Source of the DNA: Micromussa lordhowensis
Taxonomy: Eukaryota > Cnidaria > Anthozoa > Scleractinia > Lobophylliidae
Direction: 5' to 3'
Assembly (NCBI GenBank): GCA_964020085.1
Contig: OZ026606.1
Location: forward strand, 16,072,080-16,136,079
DNA: 64,000 nucleotides
Under the pieces are notes generated by a model. It worked only from the letters and a program-made list of their open reading frames with translations, had not been told where the DNA came from and ran no database searches. The position numbers and the translations under genes are program-made. This document shows positions 55,585 to 64,000 of the stretch, piece after piece. Position 1 is the stretch's first letter; each line of letters opens with the position of its first letter.

Positions 55585-56609
55585 CTGTAGTAAAATAAAC
55601 GGGTGCAAAAAATTTCAAGATCATTCTAGACGAGATGCTAGAAAGTAGGTGTGTGTAATAAGTCATTTCAGATTAATTGCCTTTTGTCTCCGTTCCAAAA
55701 CGAGTCTTGTGAAACATAGGGATAGTTTCGCACGAAGACTCGTTTTCACACAGAGGCAATCGATAACTTGGAAATGGCCTGTTGCTATAGAACCTTTTTA
55801 AAAAAATCGAGTCAAGAGCCCGGCGATATTAAATAATAAACAAAGGAAGGTTAGAAAAGTTATTAAATGTACTCTCCAGTTGCTTGTTTCTCAGAGCACT
55901 TGTCAGATTTATCCAGCTAACTCTGAAAACTGTTCTAACACACTTTGGAATTATGTGGGCATAACTCATGATCTATGTGTGATATGGACAAAAGCGTGTT
56001 GATGTTTCTCCATATAAAATTGAACTTCCAGTTAAATATAAATAAATATGACATTTTTATAATCTTAATTGCATGTATTTAATGCAAGCAAGTTATTCTG
56101 TTAAATTTAATTTCATTTAATCGACTTTCACATGAGGGTGATAACTTAGAACTTAGATTCTTTCATCCAGACTCTCTCACATATTTTTCGTTTCTCTTTA
56201 GTTTTGTTCAAGATGAAACAACAACAACGACGATATTAAATATTAGGAGAAATGTAGACTCGGAAAAAAATTTGGCAGTAAAAAATCTTATATTTATTTG
56301 ATTATGTTAATACATTTTCTGTTAGCTCTTGTGACTCTTGTGATCAAACATATATTGACAGTTCAGACAATCTAAAACCTGACTTTGACATATCCGATAA
56401 GACGACTGTGATTACCGGTCAAGGCAATTGAATTCTGATCGAAACCAGAAAATCCTTCAACTAATGATTTAGAATATATTCAGAAATGTACAGCCATACC
56501 GTAGTTAAAAGCTTATCTAGCAACTTTACAGTTTGCTTTTGTTTTCACTTTCAAACTAAATAAAACAATTCAAGTCAGCTTGTTTGTCTTTTCCCAATCA
56601 GTGATCGTC

Positions 56610-56678
56610 TTAACTTCATATCGTAAAATTGAGAATAAACTGTTTCTTCATCGTACTCTAGCTCTTTTCCTTCGATAG
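56610..56678 (-). pseudogene. Remnant of PAN domain exon of the paralogue
   Basis: Only the last ~20 residues survive (IEGKELEYDEETVYSQFYDM then K). The donor after AAG is TTAAGA where the functional gene has GTAAGA. Upstream of 56678 the sequence no longer matches the functional exon 1. Confidence 0.85.
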
Positions 56679-57194
56679 GTGACTCTACTCCTCTGTCCTT
56701 TATACTCGTATCCTCGGAGACCCAGGGGCAGTTAGTTAGGGCGGGAGGAAATAAATCGGGCAAGATAATGAAGCGACGAAAGTTTACAAGTAAGGTGGGA
56801 AAAGCCCCTGGGAACCGACTCTTACCATACCATTTCCAAACGGCTCTGCCAATGCTGCTGCCTGATTGGGCAGAAAAATCCTTTGTATTATTCTGCCCAG
56901 TCGGCGAACAGTGGCTTCTGAGGTACTTTGGTGTGTTCTTATACGGGCATTGCTGCATCAGCCATCGTACTTGTGAGAGAAACTTTCATTTCAATTTACT
57001 TCAGAGAGCCATAGAAATTCGGGAAATCATTTCGGATGTTAACAAGAAAGACACTACGAGATTCGCCGGGAAAAATTTCGTTTCGACCGATCAAAGGTAT
57101 CGTAAAATAGTGGCTTGTTTATTAGCGAAGGACGTAAGATCAACACCTTTAATCCACGCAACCTCAGGGCAATTCTGTGTATCAGATTGTGCAC

Positions 57195-57465
57195 CAAACA
57201 AGAATGTCCTCGACCAGACAGGAATCCCCAGAATGTTTGCATTCCTGACCCAGCACCGCCTGCGGTCACTTTGCCACGTCATACGAGTGGATGACGGGCG
57301 AATCCCCAAACACGTCCTGTATGCCGAGCTTGCCACTGGTTCCAGATATGCAGGAAGGTCTGTCCTACTATACAAGCACATCTCAAACAAGACATGATGG
57401 TCAAGCCTGCCGATCTAGAATTTTCCTGTGCAGCCACAGCAGGCGCTGCAACTCAACCGCAAACT
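57195..57465 (+). mobile_element. LINE ORF C-terminal fragment
   Basis: The plus strand encodes VLDQTGIPRMFAFLTQHRLR, then HVIRVDDGRIPKHVLYAELA, then after decay SRIFLCSHSRRC: the layout found at the C-terminal end of many animal non-LTR ORF2 proteins (RRLRWLGHV-type segment followed by a C-H-S-R-x-G-L-x-x-H-x-R-x-C finger). The open frame from 56768 is longer, but its first part is unrelated. 5' truncated and dead. Confidence 0.8.
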
Positions 57466-57469
57466 GAAT

Positions 57470-58390
57470 TATAGCGCAGATTTTCTCTGTCTTCCAAGAC
57501 AGAAGGACACCTGATAACAAATCACATGGGCACTCGTACATATGGAATTTTTCTTCGAGTGTTCAACTTTAGTATTGAACAAGAGAAGAAAACTTCCATA
57601 TTTTCAAGAAACTATATAATATATCCAACCTAAAAGCGGAACTCCTGATTACAAAAATTAACCATAAGAGAAAAAGAGGATTTGTTTTCTTGGCTCAGAA
57701 ACTAAAAAAATGATCAATTGTGAGCATGTAATTAATGAGCGTGTGGTTTCACTATTTTTCCCCGTTAAATTTTAGCAAACTATATACCGCATCACCCCCC
57801 CCCCCCCCGCCCGCCAAAAAAATCGTGATAAGTGATAAGGTTGTATTATTCTGGCAAGTGAGCTCCTTGTTTAGACAGTTGTCAATTAATCAAAACGTGG
57901 AGGTTCAATATCAAACATGCACCATTGGTGATGGCGCTACGCACCTACGAATAGACACGTGACACCCAAATTTCTTTTATCTCGATAGGTTACCAAATAT
58001 TTGAAATTATGGTGCTCTATATCTCCTATAAACAGCAGTGCTAAAATGAAGTTGATTGAACAAAATTCTAGCGATCAAAGCGGAGGCTTAAACGAGCGTC
58101 CTGAGTTCCCAATGCAAGGCAAGGCACGACTTACCATAATATATGGTAAGGAAAATTATATTTTATTATACGACTTCAATTTTTCTTGTTTGCCATATAA
58201 TAAACATCTTACAACCGCGTTTAGTCGGTGTGTATTGGAGACCTCGGTTTATAGACCTCACTGATTTCGTTCTACATGCAACGATGTTTTTGGTCCAGAT
58301 TCTCCCATACAGACCTCTTTCTCGGTTACCAAATGCTATTTAAACACGGTTTATTTGTCAGCGTGAAACTTAATATAGAGATGTATTTAA
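57470..58390. other. Non-coding stretch
   Basis: No gene recognised. A run of 15 C followed by 'gcccgcc' lies at 57796-57818. Short open frames (57735-57962, 58001-58343) show no family features. Confidence 0.4.
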
Positions 58391-58424
58391 TGCCTGATAA
58401 ATGAGGTGCCAAATACCTAATTAA

Positions 58425-59510
58425 TGAGATGTAGGCTGTGTAGGTACATGCGGGAGATTAATGTAATGCAGGCAGTGTAGGTATATGAGGGTGGTTTATG
58501 AGATGTCTACATTCAAAGAGATCAAGAAAGATGTTTACGGTGGAGTTAACTAGCCGCCCAACCATCCGGGTGGTGTCACACTTATAAAGCGAGAGAACAA
58601 AAGGATGGCTGTGAGCCAATGAGAAAGCATTGACGTCATAGCCAAACTGGAAAAACCGGCTCGATTTGATTATTCAAAATGGCGGACATACCTTACGTTA
58701 GAATATGCTCATTTCCCAAACATTCATTTTACGCACGCCTATGTTCTGTACCGGCTACGTAATTTATGCTATACACACAGTCAGATAATATTCACGTTCA
58801 CCTTTTGTGTCTTGAGTTACAATGGCCGGATTAAATTTCGTTTAAGGTCCTCTCTGCCATATAATTTTAAATGTTGCAGCAAATTCGTCGATAACATATA
58901 CCGTCCACAAATACTTACTAGCGAAAACAACTTCCAGGGCCTCGTTACAGAAAGCATCACAATTTTCAATGTTGTTCCACCAGATATAATTGTCTCCGCA
59001 ATGTTTAGATTTCAGGTCAACTAAGTAGTGAGATCCCCGGGAACTGGAAACTACGGAGAGAGATATACGTATTGTAATAGTTACTTGGTTTGGAGAAGGA
59101 AAGATAACAGTATCAGTTCACTATGTTCAAGCATGCGATATGATGGCGATGGCCTTTAAGTTTTCAAAGCCTTAAGCTATACTAAAGAAGACGATGCAAA
59201 CGATTGCATTTGGCGTGTAGTTATGGGGAAGATGAAAAGGTATTGCTTTGTCGGATTAAGGTAACCGAGCTTGTTTCAACAGGACGGCAAAACTTCTCAT
59301 CGAAACGCTTAACAACTTTATCGCTAACTTAATAACAACCTTCACAAAGAGCTGCAATTTATGTGATTCTTTACGGTGTTTACAAGATACTCTCATCTGC
59401 ATCCGATTGTTCTTGGGATAAAACATGAGCAAAGCACAAGTGAGCCCCATGCGATGGAAGGCCTCGTGTCAATAAAAACTGTATCGACCTTCCACGCAGC
59501 CATTATTTTG
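58425..59510 (-). repeat. Satellite-flanking segment, copy 2 (inverted relative to 36-38 kb)
   Basis: Reverse complement of the array-1 flank without the insertions at 35910-36221 and 36725-37506. It runs from two degenerate 37 bp minisatellite units (58425-58500) through the promoter-like cluster (58581-58685) to 'cagccattattttgcctg', where satellite array 2 starts. Copy 1 has the same join ('gcaggcaaaataatggctg' at 35891), so the satellite/flank junction was inherited by both. Confidence 0.88.
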
Positions 59511-62500
59511 CCTGACCCGCGGCCTGCGCTTTTGGCCAAAAATCATAAGTGACCGAAACTGCTCCAAAGCCTGACCCGCGGCCTGCGCTTTTGGCCAAAA
59601 TTCATAAGTGACCGAAACTGCTCCCAAGCCTGACCCACGGCCTGCGCTTTTGGCCAAAAATCATAAGTGACCGAAACTGCTCCGAAGCCTGACCCGCGGC
59701 CTGCGCTTTTGGCCAAAAATCATAAGTGACCGAAACTGCTCCGAAGCCTAACCCGCGGCCTGCGCTTTTGGCCAAAAATCATAAGTGACCGAAACTGCTC
59801 CGAAGCCTGACCCGCGGCCTGCGCTTTTGGCCAAAAATCATTAGTGACCGAAACTGCTCCTAAGCCTGACCCGCGGCCTGCGCTTTCGGCCAAAAATCAT
59901 AAGTGACCGAAACTGCTCCGAAGCCTGACCAGCGGCCTGCGCTTTTGGCCAAAAATCATAAGTGACCGAAACTGCTCATAAGCCTGACCCGCGGCCTGCG
60001 CCTTTCGCCAAAAATCATAAGTGAGCAAAACTGCTCCGAAGCCTGACCCGCGGCCTGCGCTTTTGGCCAAAAATCATAAGTGACCGAAACTGCTCCGAAG
60101 CCTGACCCGCGGCCTGCGCTTTTGGCCAAAAATCATAAGTGACCGAAACTGCTCCCAAGCCTTACCCACGGCCTGCGCTTTTGGCCAAAAATCATAAGTG
60201 ACTGAAACTTCTCCGAAGCCTGACCCGCGGCCTGCGCTTTTGGCCAAAAATCATAAGTGACCGAAACTGCTCCGAAGCCTGACCCGCGGTCTGCGCTTTT
60301 GGCCAAAAATCATAAGTGACCGAAACTGCTCCGAAGCCTGACCCGCGGCCTGCGCTTTTGGCCAAAAATCATAAGTGACCGAAACTGCTCCGAAGCCTGA
60401 CCCGCGGCCTGCGCTTTTGGCCAAAAATCATAGGTGACCGAAACTACTCCGAAGCCTGACCCGCAGCCTTCACTTTTGGCCAAAAATCATAAGTGACCGA
60501 AACTACTCCGAAGCCTGACCCGCGGCCTGCACTTTTGGCCAAAAATCATAGGTGACCGAAACTACTCCGAAGCCTGACCCGCAGCCTGCACTTTTGAGCA
60601 AAAATCATAAGTGACCGAAACTACTCTGAAGCCTGACCCGCGGCCTGCACTTTTGGCCAAAAATCATAAGTGACCGAAACTACTCCGACGCCTGACCTGC
60701 AGCCTTCACTTTTGGCCAAAAATCATAAGTGACCGAAACTACTACGAAGCCTGACCCGCGGCCTGCACTTTTGGCCAAAAATCATACGTGACCGAAACTA
60801 CTCCGAAGCCTGACCCGCAGCCTGCACTTTTGGCCAAAAATCATAAGTGACCGAAACTACTCCGAAGCCTGACCCGCAGCCTGCGCTTTTGGCCAAAAAT
60901 CATAAGTGACCGAAACTACTCCGAAGCCTGACCCGCAGCCTGCACTTTTGACCAAAAATCATAAGTGACCGAAACTACTCTGAAGCCTGACCCGCGGCCT
61001 GCACTTTTGGCCAAAAATCATAAGTGAACGAAACTACTCCGAAGGCTGACCCGCGGCCTGCACTTTTAGCCAAAATTCATAAGTGACCGAAACTACTCCG
61101 AAGCCTGACCCGCGGCCTGCACTTTTGGCCAAAAATGATAAGTGACCGAAACTACTCTGAAGCCTGACCCGCGGCCTGCACTTTTGGCCAAAAATCATAA
61201 GTGACAGATACTACTCCGAAGCCTGACCCGCAGCCTGCACTTTTGGCCAAAAATCATAAGTGACCGAAACTGCTCCGAAGCCTAACCCGCGGCCTGCGCT
61301 TTTGGCCAAAAATCATAAGTGACCGAAACTGCTCCGAAGCCTGACCCGCGGCCTGCGCTTTTGGCCAAAAATCATTAGTGACCGAAACTGCTCCTAAGCC
61401 TGACCCGCGGCCTGCGCTTTCGGCCAAAAATCATAAGTGACCGAAACTGCTCCGAAGCCTGACCAGCGGCCTGCGCTTTTGGCCAAAAATCATAAGTGAC
61501 CGAAACTGCTCCTAAGCCTGACCCGCGGCCTGCGCCTTTCGCCAAAAATCATAAGTGAGCAAAACTGCTCCGAAGCCTGACCCGCGGCCTGCGCTTTTGG
61601 CCAAAAATCATAAGTGACCGAAACTGCTCCGAAGCCTGACCCGCGGCCTGCGCTTTTGGCCAAAAATCATAAGTGACCGAAACTGCTCCCAAGCCTTACC
61701 CACGGCCTGCGCTTTTGGCCAAAAATCATAAGTGACTGAAACTTCTCCGAAGCCTGACCCGCGGCCTGCGCTTTTGGCCAAAAATCATAAGTGACCGAAA
61801 CTGCTCCGAAGCCTGACCCGCGGTCTGCGCTTTTGGCCAAAAATCATAAGTGACCGAAACTGCTCCGAAGCCTGACCCGCGGCCTGCGCTTTTGGCCAAA
61901 AATCATAAGTGACCGAAACTGCTCCGAAGCCTGACCCGCGGCCTGCGCTTTTGGCCAAAAATCATAGGTGACCGAAACTACTCCGAAGCCTGACCCGCAG
62001 CCTTCACTTTTGGCCAAAAATCATAAGTGACCGAAACTACTCCGAAGCCTGACCCGCGGCCTGCACTTTTGGCCAAAAATCATAGGTGACCGAAACTACT
62101 CCGAAGCCTGACCCGCAGCCTGCACTTTTGAGCAAAAATCATAAGTGACCGAAACTACTCTGAAGCCTGACCCGCGGCCTGCACTTTTGGCCAAAAATCA
62201 TAAGTGACCGAAACTACTCCGACGCCTGACCCGCAGCCTTCACTTTTGGCCAAAAATCATAAGTGACCGAAACTACTACGAAGCCTGACCCGCGGCCTGC
62301 ACTTTTGGCCAAAAATCATAAGTGACCGAAACTACTCCGAAGCCTGACCCGCAGCCTGCACTTTTGGCCAAAAATCATAAGTGACCGAAACTACGCCGAA
62401 GCCTGACCCGCAGCCTGCGCTTTTGGCCAAAAATCATAAGTGACCGAAACTACTCCGAAGCCTGACCCGCAGCCTGCACTTTTGACCAAAAATCATAAGT

Positions 62501-64000
62501 GACCGAAACTACTCTGAAGCCTGACCCGCGGCCTGCACTTTTGGCCAAAAATCATAAGTGAACGAAACTACTCCGAAGGCTGACCCGCGGCCTGCACTTT
62601 TAGCCAAAATTCATAAGTGACCGAAACTACTCCGAAGCCTGACCCGCGGCCTGCACTTTTGGCCAAAAATGATAAGTGACCGAAACTACTCTGAAGCCTG
62701 ACCCGCGGCCTGCACTTTTGGCCAAAAATCATAAGTGACAGATACTACTCCGAAGCCTGACCCGCAGCCTGCACTTTTGGCCAAAAATCATAAGTGACCG
62801 AAACTACTCCGAAGCCTGACCCGCAGCCTGCACTTTTGGCCAAAAATCATAAGTGACCGAAACTACTCTGAAGCCTGACCCGCGACCTGCACTTTTGGCC
62901 AAAAATAATAAGTGAAAGAAACCACTCCGAAGCCTGACCCGTGGCCTGCACTTTTGGCCAAAAATCATAAGTGACCGAAACTACTCCGAAGCCTGACCCG
63001 CGGTCTGCACTTGTGGCCAAAAATCATAAGTGACCGAAACTGCTCTGAAGCCTGTCCCGCGGCCTGCGCTTGTGGTCAAAAATCATAAGTGACCGAAAGT
63101 ACTCCGAAGCCTGCCCCGCGGCCTGCACTTTTGGCCAAAAATCATAAGTGACCGACACTACTCCGAAGCCTGACCCGCAGCCTTCACTTTTGGCCAAAAA
63201 TGATAAGTGACCGAAACTACTCCGAAGCCTGGCCCACGGCCTGCGCTTTTGGTAAAAAGTCGTAAGTGACCAAAAGTACTCCGAAGCCTGACCCGCGGCC
63301 TTGGTTTTTGGCCAAAATTCATAAGTGACCGAAACTACTCCGAAGACTGACCCGCGGCCTGCTCTTTTGGCCAAAAATCATAATTGACCGAAACTACTCC
63401 GAAGCGTGACCCGCGGCCTGCGCTTTTGGCCAAAAATCAAAAGTGACCGAAACTACTTTGAAGCCTGACCCGCGGCCTGCGCTTGTCGCTAAAATTCATA
63501 AGTGACCGAAACTACTCCGAAGCCTGATCCGCGGCCTGCGCTTTTGGCCAAAAATTATAAGTGACCGAAACTACTTTAAAGCCTGACCCGCGGCCTGCGC
63601 TTGTGGCTAAAATTGATAAGTGACCGAAACTACTCCGAAGGCTGACCAGCGGCCTGCGGTTTTGGCCAAAAAATCATAAGTTACCGAAACTACTCCGAAG
63701 CCTGACCCGCAGCCTGCACTTTTCGCCAAAAATCATAAGTGACCAAAACTACTCCGAAGCCTGACCCGCGGCCTGCACTTTTGGCCAAAAATCATAAGTG
63801 ACTGAAACTGCTCCGAAGCCTGACACGCAGGCTGCACTTTTGGCCAAAAATCATAAGTGACCGAAACTACTTTGAAGCCTGACCCGCAGCCTGCGCTTGT
63901 GGCTAAAATTGATAAGTGACCGAAACTACTCCGAAGGCTGACCAGCGGCCTGCGGTTTTGGCCAAAAAATCATAAGTTACCGAAACTACTCCGAAGCCTG
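59511..64000 (-). repeat. 59 bp satellite array 2, opposite orientation (~76 copies, cut by window end)
   Basis: Same 59 bp unit as array 1 in reverse complement, but much more diverged between units and with a fixed difference: read in array-1 sense it has 'cacttatgat' where array 1 has 'cacgta(t/c)gat'. Two unit types alternate in zones: one with 'tgctcc' and 'gcgctttt', the other with 'tactcc' and 'gcactttt'. A block of 26 units is duplicated (see separate entry). Short open frames (e.g. 59469-59657, 63024-63374) come from the satellite and are not genes. Confidence 0.97.
59720..62806. repeat. 1,534 bp (26-unit) tandem duplication within array 2
   Basis: Private variants recur at an offset of exactly 1,534 bp = 26 x 59: 'gccta' ending 59750/61284, 'tagccaaaat' 61067/62601, 'gtgacagata' 61201/62735. 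The match ends at about 61273/62807. I count only a handful of differences between the two blocks (e.g. 'ctcataag' 59978 against 'ctcctaag', 'catacgtg' 60783 against 'cataagtg', 'ctactcc' against 'ctacgcc' at 62392), so the duplication is recent compared with the unit divergence. Confidence 0.92.

Larger units (their letters stand above)
50544..56678 (-). pseudogene. Decayed paralogue of the PAN-EGF-discoidin gene
   Basis: Recognisable exons in order on the minus strand: PAN end 56678-56614, EGF1 55584-55473, EGF2 from 54579, discoidin exon 3 51861-51530, discoidin exon 4 50679-50544. Their phases would still agree (EGF1 ends in phase 1; EGF2 and exon 3 each begin with two completing bases). 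Damage: the signal peptide and most of the PAN domain are replaced by unrelated sequence; the PAN donor is TT instead of GT; EGF1 has lost cysteines (SSKVAWSENYC); EGF2 has no clear donor; exon 4 carries a nonsense codon and a 2 bp deletion. Exon 3 alone is undamaged. The locus is also interrupted by a MULE-like element. It is the relic of a tandem duplication. Confidence 0.85.

Noticed and set aside
56768..57194. First part of the 209-codon plus-strand frame as a gene
   Set aside because: Only the C-terminal part resembles a protein (LINE ORF end). The first part has no recognisable features and overlaps unrelated sequence upstream of a pseudogene exon.

Overview
The window is eukaryotic nuclear DNA. 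Coding pieces have GT-AG introns in consistent phase, retroelements of several classes are present, and most single-copy DNA is AT-rich. Secreted PAN/EGF/discoidin genes, Penelope-like (GIY-YIG), Tc1, Crypton-type, CR1/L2-like and MULE-like repeats, and a cnidarian-style viral-type packaging ATPase together suggest a cnidarian, most likely an anthozoan (coral or sea anemone). The taxon is inference; no organelle or bacterial operon structure is seen.

Layout. 1-6.4 kb: a five-exon minus-strand gene of unknown function, whose second intron holds a ~187 bp minisatellite. 6.5-12.1 kb: a transposon nest in which a Penelope-like fragment is split by two copies of a 265 bp TIR element enclosing two head-to-tail Tc1-like (DD34E) elements, one of them carrying a further MITE with a CAGG target duplication. 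12.9-15.2 kb: a compact minus-strand virus-like module (A32/FtsK-type packaging ATPase, acidic protein, protein of 15-residue repeats) that runs into a (GGT)n tract and a 200-N scaffold gap. 15.7-35.9 kb: about 340 tandem copies of a 59 bp satellite. 35.9-39.3 kb: satellite flank, interrupted by a Crypton-type fragment and a palindromic MITE, ending in a 37 bp minisatellite. 39.3-40.1 kb: an internally deleted non-LTR element. 43.8-47.2 kb: a complete four-exon secreted PAN-EGF-discoidin gene. 50.5-56.7 kb: its decayed paralogue. 52.8-54.1 kb: a MULE-like element with a perfect 9 bp target duplication. 58.4-59.5 kb: an inverted copy of the 36.2-38 kb satellite flank, leading into a second 59 bp array of opposite orientation (59.5 kb to window end).

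The main large-scale structure is this inverted pair: satellite array plus flank in one orientation, ~20 kb containing the discoidin genes, then the same flank plus satellite in the other orientation. The two arrays have homogenised separately. All long open frames inside the satellite are by-products of a 59 bp unit that happens to be open in three frames; they are not genes. A sequence closely matching an amplification-primer sequence sits inside array 1 next to a stretch full of indels, so the assembled length and continuity of that array should not be trusted.
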